Positions 44,386-55,155 of a stretch of 64,000 bases of DNA are shown one piece after another. Under the pieces are notes generated by a model. The model ran no database searches. It was not told the origin of the DNA and saw nothing but the letters and a program-made list of their open reading frames with translations. The stretch's first letter is position 1. Each line of letters begins with the position of its first letter. The position numbers and the translations under genes are program-made. Origin of the DNA: Gerris lacustris (lineage: Eukaryota > Arthropoda > Insecta > Hemiptera > Gerridae); NCBI GenBank assembly GCA_951217055.1, contig OX578285.1:50842024-50906023 (forward strand), given 5' to 3'.

Positions 44386-44489
44386 ATGAGATATATATAT
44401 CTGAACAATTAGAGCTAGTGTCAACTATCTTACAACAATCCAAACATTGAACCTAAACTTTGAGGCACTTGCTCTCGCAATCTAAACAA

Positions 44490-44670
44490 GGTGTACGGAA
44501 TGTTCTTCTTTAGACTGTTACTCCCCTTATAAAAACACAAGTGTGATATTGCTTTGTCCCAAAGTACACGACTAAACATCCTTTTGTCTTAATAGTTACT
44601 TAGTCAGTCATTTATATTCTAAACAAAAACATAGTGGAGTAACAATCTAAAGAGTACCAAGTCTGAATGC
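44490..44670 (-). mobile_element. MITE A, partial copy
   Basis: Starts in the inner hairpin ('gtgtacggaatgttcttc') and runs to 'aaagagtacc'. One end is missing. Confidence 0.8.
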
Positions 44671-44874
44671 TGAGATTGCTTGTCATTGTACGGCAATAGT
44701 TAAACTCTCACTGTAAAGTCAAAGGCTTGCTTACATTGAAAAAACCTATCATAATCTTAGATAAAAACCCAAGCAATATTTTAAACGAGTAGCATTGATA
44801 TATTACAAATCTATTAAAGAACTACCTGGATTTTTTTTTTTTTTTTTTTATGCTTCGAAAAATCAGGAATTACA

Positions 44875-45162
44875 ATGGCATTGTCTCTGTTTTTAGGTTT
44901 CTGTACAAAGTACATAAAGAAAACTTATATAACGGCTCTGTCTGTCTGTCAGTCCGTTGCTTGTTTCAATTCATTTGTGGTTCTACCTGCTGGACGTCGA
45001 GCTAGCAGGTTTGCGTATATCAGGCAGATATCTGACATGTGTCCTTTAGTCCGCTCCGTCCATGGTCTGAATTCCCTGTGCCGTACTAACAGTAATGTCC
45101 AAGTCTCTACCTTATCTAAACTTAAATCCATTCTATCCCTCCTTTCCCATGGCCAGTAACAT
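44875..45162 (+). pseudogene. LINE reverse-transcriptase C-terminal remnant
   Basis: The frame reads NSFVVLPAGRRASRFAYIRQ, then SDMCPLVRSVHGLNSLCRTN and a Ser/Leu end SILSLLSHGQ-stop. The 'R...F...R......P..R....N' spacing is that of the extreme C-terminus of jockey/I-type LINE ORF2 proteins (recalled). A neighbouring frame just upstream reads LYKVHKENLYNGSV, another such segment, so a frameshift separates them. A 43-base poly(A) at 46150-46192 would be the LINE tail. hAT element G is inserted at the stop codon. Confidence 0.4.
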
Positions 45163-45960
45163 GGGCGCCCATATGGGGGGGCAAACAGGGGCGCTTGCCC
45201 CCCCCTGGAATACTGATCCATTTTTTTTAAAAAACAAATGTAAGACTTTTTAAGTTCAATTTATAAATATTTTAAAAAAAAACCATTAGGGTAATAGCGT
45301 ATATTATAATAATTCTTCGTATGTATAGTTGTAGTGTATGAAATTAGTACAAAAAAAATATATATATAAAAAAGTAAGAAATTTATAGATAAAATATTGA
45401 AGCAAAGGAGCAAGTTATTATAGTATGAAACCGGATGAAACGTTTCATTCTTGCAGTATTCTTCTTGTCGAAGTTTATCAAATTGTATCGTCTCACCTCT
45501 CTCTCTTGATACCCTAAGGACACCCTATATTGTCATTATAACACTCTCTTATCAATTCTATCACTATCTACTAATCCTTTATTACTTTCAATTTTATACA
45601 AAATTACACGTTGAATGGAGTTTTTTGTTGGAGGGAGGGATGATGATACATGCGCACAGATACTAAATAAAAGTCAAAATAAGATCAGTCCTTTCTGTTC
45701 CGTCTTTGCCCCCACAAAGATTAAAATTGTTTATTCTCTTTTGGAAATCTCGGAACCTCTAACATTAAATTCAGTTTCTACTGTCCGTGGCTTGTTTATC
45801 AAAATGGATATTCGCAAATAGATAATGCCCTATTTTAATAAAACTTTTTTATTGTTACTTTAAAACCATTTATTTTTTTATTAGATTATAGAATATAAAA
45901 ATGTTTAAGTTTGAAATCTATAATTAAATTGCGAATATGATAAAACAAATTAATATGTGT

Positions 45961-46034
<74 letters not shown>

Positions 46035-46076
46035 TATTTTGGCCCCCCCCTAAATTTTGGACTATGGGCGCCCATG
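45160..46076. mobile_element. hAT element G inside the LINE tail
   Basis: Ends CATGGGCGCCCATA / TATGGGCGCCCATG, each itself near-palindromic. Flanked by the perfect 8-bp duplication gccagtaa (45152-45159 and 46077-46084). G- and C-runs follow both ends. It contains the (AT)n tract 45963-46030. No transposase ORF. Confidence 0.88.
45963..46030. repeat. (AT)n microsatellite
   Basis: About 68 bases of AT dinucleotide inside element G. Confidence 0.95.
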
Positions 46077-46146
46077 GCCAGTAATGTTTACTAATTAAGT
46101 AAACTTCTTGAGCGCTTATCTCGTGGCTGTATGGCTGCATAAGGCT

Positions 46147-46149
<3 letters not shown>

Positions 46150-46192
<43 letters not shown>
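46150..46192 (+). repeat. Poly(A) tract, probable LINE tail
   Basis: 43 A residues following the sequence that continues the LINE remnant after element G. Confidence 0.6.
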
Positions 46193-46198
<6 letters not shown>

Positions 46199-46451
46199 AA
46201 CTACTACTATAGCTAGGAACATGAAATTCGGCACACTGGTGCATCTCGGCATTTGTGACAACTGGACATTTTTTCGATTTTTCAAACTTAATATTTTCAA
46301 GATGGCGGCCAAGGTGACTAAAAAAATGTTTTAGTCACCAAGACACATAAAAAGATCACACAAAATTATGAGATCTTATTATTGTGTAAAAATCTCTTAT
46401 TTTTTATTTATTGTGTCACTAAGATTACACTAGGCATCGCATGGCTCTATC

Positions 46452-47126
46452 ATTGAAGCGAGCGTATTGCAATGAAATACTGAATATTGAAATTTATTAA
46501 TCATGATGAATGTCATAGTTGAAGATAAGTAGAAGAGGGTAGTGTAGGGAAGAGTGGGGGTACTCGGTACAAAGCTTCACTTCCTAAACAAACCATACAC
46601 TATACGACTATAACTATCTTCATCACCCGCGGTAGCTTTTAAACAATTATTATAATTGTATCTTGTCACTAAGCAAAGAATTTTGCTTGTATCAAGTTGA
46701 AATTTTGCATACCTGTTTCAATTGTGCATTAGATGGTGTATATGAAGTTTTATTAAAATCGTTTCGTTAGAACGTAAGATATCGGTAAAAAGGTTGTTTT
46801 CTCTATTATAAACGTTTAGGTCCGCTTTAATAGTTTTAGCGATCTTTATTAAGTCATAGCGGTGTCGCTGTTGGTTTTAGTAAAAAATGTTATTTGTAAA
46901 AAATGTTCGTCTCATCGAGTAGATGATGATAGAATCTTTTCCCGTCCTGAAATTCCAATTTAATTTTTGTACCTCTCGTTTAGGCGAGCGTTGCGCGCGA
47001 ACTCATGGACGGATCACGCTGTCCAACGAACTTAGCCTGAGTATTAGTAAGAGGATCATGTATACCAAATTTCAACTAAATCGGTCAACTTTTACTCAAG
47101 TTATCGTCACACGCGTAAACGTTACT

Positions 47127-47162
<36 letters not shown>

Positions 47163-47210
47163 CGGAGCATATTTCGTTGAATGTAGGAAGCTCGCTACGC
47201 TCGCTTCAAT
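46452..47210. mobile_element. Element E, complete copy
   Basis: 15-bp inverted ends ATTGAAGCGAGCGTA / TACGCTCGCTTCAAT. The interior matches bases 1-575. The right part has 'accaaatttcaactaaatc' and an (ACAG)8 run at 47131-47162. Target duplication unclear. No ORF. Confidence 0.7.
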
Positions 47211-47427
47211 AAAATAATTTAGTTTCTAATTGATTGTGTTTTACCTCACTTCATTCTTTTTAAAAATAGATATATCTCTTGCAATTTTGTTTCAAATAAT
47301 TTTAATCAAATTTTTATTTCTTGTACAAATACCTCAGAAGTTTTTTTTTGTTACATCTCGAGTTCCAAATTTTCATCAGTTTAGTGATCTTATGAGATGT
47401 AAAATGTATATACATCGTAGGAATACG

Positions 47428-47673
47428 GGCACTTCTTTTGATTGTTACACCCCTTATAAAAAAAACAGAAGGGAGTAACAATTTAAAGAAGTTGTACGGA
47501 ATGTTCTTCTTTCTTTTGACTGTTACTTCCCTTATCAAAGCAGAAGTGGGATATTCCTTTGTCCGAAAGTACTTTGGACTAAACATCCCTTTTTCTTAAT
47601 AGTTATTTAGTCAAAGTCAAAATCATTTGTATTCTAAAACAACGTAGGGGAGTAATAATCTAAAGAAGTACCG
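47428..47673 (-). mobile_element. MITE A, full copy with target duplication
   Basis: Four motif copies; flanked by the perfect 8-bp repeat ggaatacg. Confidence 0.9.
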
Positions 47674-49134
47674 GAATACGTAGGTTACTGATAAGAAATG
47701 ATGTTCTGACCTTAACTCAATCGGTTTGTTGAGGAAAGGTAGTGAATTGCCGCCACACTTGATCCACTAAGAGATAACAAGCCCTCACCTTTGATATCAT
47801 TCTTTTGGGAAATCGTGTAACACTTTTTTTTATAAAAAAACAAAACAAATGTACGTTATCTCTCAACAATGGTACTCACGATATAAATATATCTTAGAAT
47901 AGTGAATAGTTCAATCCTTTAATATAGCTATGTCTATTTCTCAGGTAGTTTTCAAATCGAGATTTTTCACTGCCTATTTTTTTTTTTTATCTCGATTTCT
48001 TTGTGAAACCGCCATTATTTGTGAAAATATCAGCCGGCTTGGTAGAACAATTGAATTGTGAACTGATACAGTGTAAGGCGGAGTGCGAGGTTCGTCCGAG
48101 CTACGGACCGTCTCTACCTAGCTGAGTTCGGTACCACATGCTAACTAGGTTGGCACCGCTTCGGCTAGCTTGCCCTCTTGTTTTTTACTTACTTTTTTCA
48201 TTGTTTTAGGATCCTTTTTTTTGTATAACAGAACTATTGTTTTTTGAACTGACCAGGGTAAAAGCCAACTCATTACTTCAGTTTATTTATCTTTTGTTTA
48301 GGGATTTTTTTTTTTTTTTTCTTTGTTCGGTTTCTTTGGTTTTACGAATTTTCTTTCCATTTTGCGAAAAGACTATATGAAAAGCTTGCTGAGATGCTTG
48401 TCACAAAGTACTCCTTTTTCCTTCGTGATACTTTAATTTTCTTTCTTTTTCTCCGTGAGAAATTATCTCTAGAATTAAAAAGCAACATTTATTTTCTCTT
48501 TCAATTCTCGAAATGGACTCTATTTTATTTTTTACATTTCATTTGACATTATGAAAATTAACTTTAAATTAAACAAGTCAAAACAAAAGAAATAAAAAAT
48601 AAGCTAAATTTTCTTGACTTATCACAGAATGTGCGACAATGGTAAAAGCAGATACAGGCCAATGACCAAAAACAAATGCTCGGTTTCAGGTATCTCAGCG
48701 TAATGCAAACAAGTAAAGTCCAAATAACAAATTGTCTCACGCACTTTTATATATTTTCTTAATACAATAATTTCTTCTAAATCAATTAATTAATTAATGA
48801 CTGATTATTGTATTTTTGATGATAAAAATAATAATAAGTCATTGATTATAATACAAAATGTTTAGTCTCCCTCTGATAGTCAACAGGGGAGATTCAAGTT
48901 ATAATCATTTTACTTTTTTTCTCATTGATATGTGACTTTTTTTATGTAAAAGAAAAAAAAGAACAATTTTAAAACATTTTATGGATTGACTCATATGATT
49001 GAGAAATTAAAAATGAGGTATTTATTTATTTTAATTAGTTATTATTATTGTTTTGTAAATTAAATGTTAATATGTTGCTGTTATGACCTGTTAAAAATAT
49101 ATAAAAATAATAAGGAAAATTTTTGTTAATTTGT
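47674..49134. other. AT-rich DNA, nothing recognised
   Basis: A GC-richer patch at 48070-48180 (contains 'gaggttcgtcc', box B-like) has no matching box A. A 65-bp segment at about 48785-48850 is repeated at 49340-49410. Confidence 0.35.
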
Positions 49135-49171
49135 AGCCTGAAGAAGCCCAAAGTGAGGGCGAAATATAGCG
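49135..49171 (+). ncRNA. Hammerhead ribozyme motif (class 1)
   Basis: CTGAAGA (49138-49144), stem II GCCC/GGGC (49146-49160), GAAA (49161-49164), TATA, GC. The core is intact. Stem I is only two pairs (GC/GC). It lies between two 65-bp direct repeats. Confidence 0.55.
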
Positions 49172-49451
49172 CTGGAGGAGAAAAAAGTTAAAAGGTGTTA
49201 ATTTTTTAAAACCTAAAAAAACCCTGCAGAACTAAAAAACATATTATTACAATAGTGTTTCTTATTCACACATCAAATTTGAAAAAAGGGTTAAAAAAAT
49301 ACAAGAAGATTAAATAAGTCATTAGTTAATTAATTAATCATTGAATTAATTAACAAATGACTGATTATTGTATTTTCGATGACCAAAATAATTAGTCAAT
49401 GGTTATAAATAATGAATCATTTAATTAATTAAAAAATAAACTTTGAGAACT

Positions 49452-49570
49452 TATTCCTTTGTCCCAAAGTACATTGGACTAAACATCCCTTTTTCTTAAT
49501 AGTTATTTAGTCAAAGTCAAAATCATTTGTATTCTAAAACAACGTAGGGGAGTAATAATCTAAAGAAGTA
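49452..49570 (-). mobile_element. MITE A half-copy, duplicate of 47547-47673
   Basis: Nearly identical to the right half of the 47428 copy; the identity continues beyond the MITE (to about 49610) through 'taggttactgataagaaatg'. Confidence 0.85.
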
Positions 49571-49619
49571 CCGGAATACATAGGTTACTGATAAGAAATG
49601 ATGTTCTTATCTTAACTGG

Positions 49620-49726
49620 TAAGTGATCGGACGAAAGGTGTAGCCGTGAGAGCACGCGAAAGGACGGACGGACAGACACACGGAGGAAAATATAAGGGTC
49701 CTTGGTTTTGCCTACGGACCCTAAAA
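49620..49726 (+). repeat. Element D, right-end fragment
   Basis: 'gtgatcggacgaaaggtg' to GCCTACGGACCCT; matches 30290-30390 and 41817-41920. Confidence 0.75.
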
Positions 49727-50184
49727 AACAGTAGTGCGCCATTCGGAGCAAAAGGGGGTGGTTTGCCAGGCAAACCACGAAGCCTTAAAGGGTTAACTAA
49801 ATAACTTTAGAATATACATCTCTTACAAATAAACTATGTTCTATGCTTTCCATTATAACCAAAGAAATCAAGTTTAATAAGTTTAAAAATGCTGGATGTA
49901 GTATAGATTATTGCAGATTGTAATTTCCGGTGGATAACTTTTGTGTCGGATGAGCTAAACAGTCCGTGAATAGATAAGAAAATCGGCAAAGGTAGTACAT
50001 CCTTATCTCTTCGTTTATATTCTGTTTACCGGTACCGAAGATTTCACAGTCGCTATATTTCATTATTATCATTGTAACATTCTAATTCGGCTGGTATTAA
50101 CCATTTTCGTTTCATATGATAAAATGTATCTGTTATACAAACCCTTATATAAATCAGAACAAATTTTATACTTACTAGATCGAC
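49727..50184. other. AT-rich DNA, nothing recognised
   Basis: No repeats noticed. Confidence 0.3.
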
Positions 50185-50190
50185 ACTACT

Positions 50191-50405
50191 TTAGATTTTT
50201 ACTCCTCTTATAAAGAAAACAGAGGGAGTAACAATCTAAAGAAGGTGTACGGAATGTTCTTCTTTAGACTGTTACTCCCCTTATAAAAACAGAAATGTGA
50301 TATTCCTTTGTCCCAAAGTACATTGGACTAAACATCACTTTGTCTTAATAGTTAATCATTTAGTTAACCCTAGGGGCATAGGGGAGTAACAATCTAAAGA
50401 AATAC
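50191..50405 (-). mobile_element. MITE A, full copy
   Basis: Four motif copies. Flanks actagatc / tctagatc agree at 7 of 8. Confidence 0.85.
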
Positions 50406-50408
50406 CTC

Positions 50409-51330
50409 TAGATCTTCTTTGTTTTGTGAAAATAAATAATTCTTAAAATTGTATAAAAATCATAATTATATATTATAATCATAAATATTTTTAGGGAATT
50501 CCAATATAATAAATCATAAATCGATTTCAACTGCTTCTGACTAAAAATTTGAAAAATTAAAACACCTTATATCGTAACTTGGTTCGATCTGGTGAATCGT
50601 GTTAGAAATGAAATGCCCAGTCATAATACTGTTAAAGATCGCAAGGAACGGTACAGAGGAAGATGAACTGGGCCCAGTTAAAGCAGTAAGGACTGGGTGT
50701 GGTTTAAAAGAAAAACATGCTCCCAAGAACCCGGATAAAAAAATAACATCGAGAAACCAGAGTTTGGAATGACCTCTTTTTTCCTCCTTTTACCTTCAAA
50801 ACGAACAAAACCACAGTAATGTCGGATCTCGGTATTAAAGATTTCATTGTATCAAACATTTAGCCTAGTTCTTTTAGAGTTTTCAAAAGGAAACCCGTCA
50901 TAAGCAGTAATCATAATGGGAATTAATACTAATTCACGTGTAACAACAATTCTAGCGGCAATTCTCACATTCACTTGATCATGATGATATAAACAGCCCC
51001 TACAAACGTTTTATTTTACTAAATTAGTTTTTCCTACACAAAGATTTTGCGGGACTTGGACGACTTGGTCATGTCTAACTAAATTTAACTGGTCGGAACA
51101 GCTGTGTTAAAATTATTACCTTTTTGTTGTTCTGTTCTTCTTGCTTTCGTTTGTTCGTTGACTGTAAACTGCTTGCTTTTTGAGTTATATCCCATATATT
51201 TGTTGTACATACATACATTTTCTTTTGATTTTAATTCTAATGTAAGGATAAATTTTATATGTACAAAATTGTTTTTTGTCACATAATTCTAGATTCTTGA
51301 GAAATAAATAACCGAATACGTCGGATTTTG
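50409..51330. other. AT-rich DNA without recognised genes
   Basis: 50640-50720 is GC-richer but no frame is convincing. Confidence 0.35.
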
Positions 51331-51602
51331 GGCACTTTTTTAGATTGTTACTCCCCTATGTGTTTTCAGAATATAAATCACTTTAACTAAAATACATAAC
51401 TATTAACTATTGAGACAAAGGGATGTTTAGTTCAATGTACTTTGGGACAAAGGAGCATTACACTTATGTTTTTATAAGGGGAGTAACAGTCTAAAGAAGA
51501 ACATTTCGTACATTTTCTTTTGAGAACATTTCGTACATTTTCTTTTGATTATTACTCCCCTCTGTTTTCTTTATAAGCGGAGTAACAATCTAAAGAAGTG
51601 CC
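51331..51602 (+). mobile_element. MITE A, full copy with internal duplication
   Basis: Flanked by the perfect 8-bp repeat ggattttg. The hairpin spacer has a tandem duplication of 'gaacatttcgtacattttct'. Confidence 0.9.
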
Positions 51603-51761
51603 GGATTTTGTACAACTCGACTACAGTCAATCTCAACTAAAAACCTAATTCTAACTTACAGATTATAATATATGATAACGCGGAGCTCTATACTCTTCTA
51701 ATCGGATACATTTTTATTAGATCAGCAATGAAATACCGTGTTTTAGCACACTGCAATAAGG

Positions 51762-51802
51762 TCGTCGGGCCCCTGATGAGTCGGACGCGACGAAACGATG
51801 CA
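51762..51802 (+). ncRNA. Hammerhead ribozyme motif (class 2), second copy
   Basis: GTC (51764-51766), GGGCCC (51767-51772), CTGATGA (51773-51779), stem II GTCG/CGAC (51780-51791), GAAA (51792-51795), CGATGC. The core is intact. Upstream 'GGTCGT' pairs with ACGATG over five positions including one wobble. Stem I is replaced by the palindrome GGGCCC. Confidence 0.55.
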
Positions 51803-51918
51803 GGACATGGCGTAATGCCGAGCCAACATCTTTGTGACGTTTAGTCTAATGTTGGAACAGTTCCTATGTGTCACGTTTACGTGGCACATCCCTTGGTGTC
51901 TCTCACTAACACAAATTG
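51764..51918 (+). mobile_element. Hammerhead-headed short repeat (class 2), copy 2
   Basis: Collinear with the inverse of 13265-13401. The left limit of homology falls at 'tcgtcggg', the predicted cleavage site; the right limit is at 'taacacaaattgtat' running into (AT)n. Confidence 0.6.
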
Positions 51919-51920
51919 TA

Positions 51921-52012
<92 letters not shown>
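51916..52012. repeat. (AT)n microsatellite
   Basis: About 95 bases; it directly follows the 3' end of the hammerhead-headed repeat. Confidence 0.95.
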
Positions 52013-52015
<3 letters not shown>

Positions 52016-52214
52016 ATATATATTTCTATAATGATTCCAAATGGCAATATTATATTATATATTATTTACCACTTGATTTTTTTAATCTCAAGCGTAAAAG
52101 ATTACTTTTTTCAACAACAAGACTACAAATTCTTAAGATATGCGATAATTAGTATGAAAAATATTTAATTAAAATATCAAATAATCGAGTGTGAAAACTA
52201 AATAAGTTGGAACT

Positions 52215-52620
52215 GTTGATTATTTTAGCGACCCGTTTAGCCCGTGGCAACGCCTTTAATTTTATATTTAGAAAAAAAGTAAAATTAAGTTATTATATCT
52301 AAATCAAATTATAATTATTATTAACTACGGGAAACAGACAGTGAAAAATACACTCCAGCGCCGGGATTTGTGCGCCGGGAGTGTATTTTTCACTGTCTGT
52401 TTCCCGTAGTTAATAATAATTATAATTTGATTTAAATTAAAATTTAACTTTCCGTAGTATGAAAACTACCAAAAACTTAAAAATTGAAGTTATTATATCT
52501 ATTTGAAGACCAACAAATCAAAACAAACATTTATTTTTATTGGAATTAATGTGGTTGTCTTAGGTTAGCAATAACAAATTATTTCTAGGTACTACTCGAT
52601 TATATAAATGATATTAAAAC
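52215..52620. repeat. SINE K head-to-head dimer with long palindrome
   Basis: Arms from about 52297 ('tctaaatcaaattataatta') and to about 52434 are inverse copies through 'ttaactacgggaaacagac', 'agtgaaaaatacactcc'. The centre 'gccgggatttgtgcgccgg' corresponds to the box B end of the tRNA-like head. The right half continues as a normal K body and tail to about 52610. Confidence 0.75.
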
Positions 52621-52812
52621 AAAATAGGCATTTTAGCGGTAATATGATTGTCTCTTGGATCTGAGTATATTAATTTATTGTTGTATTAGCCTATATCAAA
52701 CTTGTTGTTAGTACTTGCTAATTAAAGTATTGCAAATTCGTCTATAAACTTGCCAGGCATTCAATGTGACAATTTTGCATTTCTCCCCGGAATGAAAGTT
52801 TAATGCAACAAT

Positions 52813-53021
52813 CAGTGGCGTATCCCAGAAAATTTTGAAAATATGACCTCTCAAAACAGCGTTTTTATGCATTTCGGAGGTGAAATTGAATATGAGGTGA
52901 ATGTAAAAAAATGTATTAAAAAAAAAAATACCGCGTATTTTTTTTTTTTTTTTTACTCTATCGGATCTGGGCCCGTCTGGGGGGGCACGTGCCCCCTGTG
53001 CCCCCCCTGGATACGCCACTG
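52813..53021. mobile_element. hAT MITE H
   Basis: Ends CAGTGGCGTATCC / GGATACGCCACTG, flanked by the perfect 8-bp duplication gcaacaat (52805-52812, 53022-53029). A GC-rich 'gggggggcacgtgcccc' block sits near the right end. 209 bp, no ORF. Confidence 0.92.
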
Positions 53022-53162
53022 GCAACAATAATATGTTAGTTTGATTTGTTAGAAAGATTAAACGTATTCTATACTAGCGATCGTAGCCAAATTGCTTGAT
53101 CCTTTCGTCCTTTAATAATCTATGCTGTTTATTATCGATACATAAAATAAAGAAGATACGTG

Positions 53163-53206
53163 CATCGTCGTCGGGACACTACTTGATTATATAAATGATG
53201 ATTTAT
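53163..53206 (+). repeat. SINE K 3' end fragment
   Basis: 'gtcgtcgggacactacttg' and 'attatataaatgatg' match the K end at 52595 and the inverse at 32100. Confidence 0.5.
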
Positions 53207-53214
53207 TCTCTTTT

Positions 53215-53645
53215 AACTTGAAGCAGGGTCAGTTTTTAAAAGTACGAGTTAACCTTTTAACAATTTAGAACTTTTTAAATCCTATTTGAAAACATGGGTT
53301 GTTTAGTAATATTGCTATGTGCATTATTCTCTGTGGTAACTCTTATACTGTGTAATTGGAGCGTTGGTAGCCGTAGTACCAGATACGTCTATCCAGAGCG
53401 GGTCAAATGTCCTATTGAAAGGACGTGAGACATGGGACCGGCTGACTGGAGAAGTAGACGCCTATAAGGACTCGGGTCACGGCTATGAGTACCTCTGCCG
53501 AGTAGGAAGCGGAATTATGTAGCGCAACCCATTTCTCGTTCCCCTTCCTCTAGATCCTGCCTCACTCAACTCCACCTAAACTCTCTACAACCCTCTGCAT
53601 TTCTCCATTATAACCGAAATAAACTAGGTAAGTTTAATGTTCGAT
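53215..53645 (+). repeat. Possible LINE 3' end (ORF2 tail plus 3' UTR)
   Basis: A frame ending NNLELFKSYLKTWVV with two stops (near 53303) matches the typical last residues of LINE reverse transcriptases (..LF K..LKTW). A GC-richer untranslated stretch follows and AATAAA occurs at about 53625. Two alternative frames are open here: one from ATG 53294 (AACATGG) starting MGCLVILLCALFSVVTLILC, signal-peptide-like, 44 codons; the other 53340-53522 with GRETWDRLTGEVDAYKDSGH. I cannot decide between a LINE tail and a small secreted-peptide exon; the LINE reading explains the layout better. Confidence 0.35.
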
Positions 53646-53921
53646 GTAATAGCTGTGTATAAGTTCACTCGACTGCACATTCTATTAAAGTATCCGGCTC
53701 CCCATTGAATAAGTAATTTTCCATTTATTTACCGAGACAAAATTATTCTTCCCAAATTAATGTTTCTCTTCGTAAAACCTTTAATTGGATATATCCAACC
53801 CACAGACGTAGGTATTTGATGCATTCTTCAATGAAAATTGTTGATTCCCATTAATCACGGGAAATATTTATTATATTTCACGATTTGCATTAGTTTCTTT
53901 GTTTGGCAAGCTAACTTTCTG

Positions 53922-54154
53922 GTACTTCTTTATATTGTTACCCTCCTTGTTTTTTTGGAATGTAAAGAATTTTGACTAAATAACTATAAAGACAAAGGGA
54001 TTTTTAGTCCAATGTATTTTGGGACAAAGGAATATCACACTTCAACTTTTTTATAAGGGGAGTAACAGTCTGAAGAAGATCATTCCGTCACCTTCTTTAG
54101 ATTGCTACTCCTCTTTGTTTCTTTAATAAGGGGAGTAACAGTATAAAGAAGTGC
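53922..54154 (+). mobile_element. MITE A, full copy
   Basis: Four motif copies, more diverged. Flanks aactttct / aatttgct agree at 6 of 8. Confidence 0.85.
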
Positions 54155-54155
54155 C

Positions 54156-54616
54156 AATTTGCTTAAGCAGTACTGAATCAAAATAATTTTTCCACTTAAA
54201 ATTATCACGCGATTATCACGTAACTAAAGTAGGAATTCCTTTTTTCTGCGAATTTTTCTAATATTTTCCTTTAATTGAGGAAATCACTAGACAATTTACC
54301 AGTTTGCTGTCGTTCTGATCTGACGTACATTTTTCATTTTTTACTTTCTGATATAAAGAGAAAGTATCGTGATGGCGCGAAAATTCGATTTTGAGATTTT
54401 GATGGATTTACACGTTTTGAGGTCCCCTGAGTCCAAAAAAGTGGTTTTTAAAAATGTCTGTCGTCTGTGCACGCGCGTGGAGCCTAAACTACTGGGCCGA
54501 TTTTGACGAAATTTAGCATACATGTTCAGAAAAATCATACCCCGAGGCGAAATCGAGAAATTAATTTTAGCTGCAAATTTGGGGGCACTACCCCCCAAAT
54601 CTCTGAAATAACGTTA
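54156..54616. other. Unassigned DNA
   Basis: 'cacgcgcgtggagcctaaac' at about 54470 and 'aaatttagcatacatg' are the kind of phrase seen at repeat ends; no copy elsewhere in the window. Confidence 0.3.
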
Positions 54617-54668
54617 AAACGGCTTATATCGTTAGATTCGTATTTAATCTAACGATATAAGCCGTTTT
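54617..54668. repeat. Perfect 23-bp-arm hairpin
   Basis: 'aaaacggcttatatcg' ... is exactly inverted after a 6-base centre (cgtatt). No similar sequence elsewhere in the window. Confidence 0.95.
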
Positions 54669-55066
54669 CCTGGGAAAAATGTAGTTCCTGAAAAAATAGT
54701 TTTAAAAGTGGACAGAGAGGGGGTTCGATTCCCCGCTAAGGTGAATTATTTTTATGATTATTTTGATAAAATTTTTATGAACTCGTGCATGCGAAAGTTT
54801 GTCTGAGTTGTCTCGGACCGAATTTTTACCTTTGTGGTGATTCAAACTAGACTTGACAAAATTGAAACCACCACACTGGTCTCAATTCGTCTCCATTATG
54901 CAACTCGGATTAATTCTAACCCGCAGGTATTTACCGTAGTAATGCTACCAATTGTATTTTCAATACATGTTATTATCTTTGAAGCAAAGCATTTTATTAA
55001 ATCTCTTTTAACTAATGTCTCATTGTAATGCCGTTCCCAAGTATATTATGCTGTTGCGAAAACAAT
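54669..55066. other. AT-rich DNA, nothing recognised
   Basis: No repeat or gene recognised. Confidence 0.3.
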
Positions 55067-55068
55067 GT

Positions 55069-55155
55069 CACAACGTATGTTGTAACGCTTTGTTCCTGTT
55101 ATTGGCTAGTATCAACGTATGTTGTAACGCTTTGTTCCTGTTATTGCCTAGTATC
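55069..55155 (+). repeat. Two-copy 43-bp tandem repeat
   Basis: 'caacgtatgttgtaacgc' and 'ttgttcctgttattg' occur twice, 43 bp apart. Confidence 0.9.

Noticed and set aside
44378..44400. 'cctgatgagatat' as hammerhead core
   Set aside because: Created by the hAT end joined to its target duplication; no GAAA or stem II.
53294..53428. Secreted 44-residue peptide starting MGCLVILLCALF
   Set aside because: Good Kozak and signal-like start, but it overlaps the LINE ORF2-like C-terminus and its 3' UTR, which explains the region better; kept only as an alternative.
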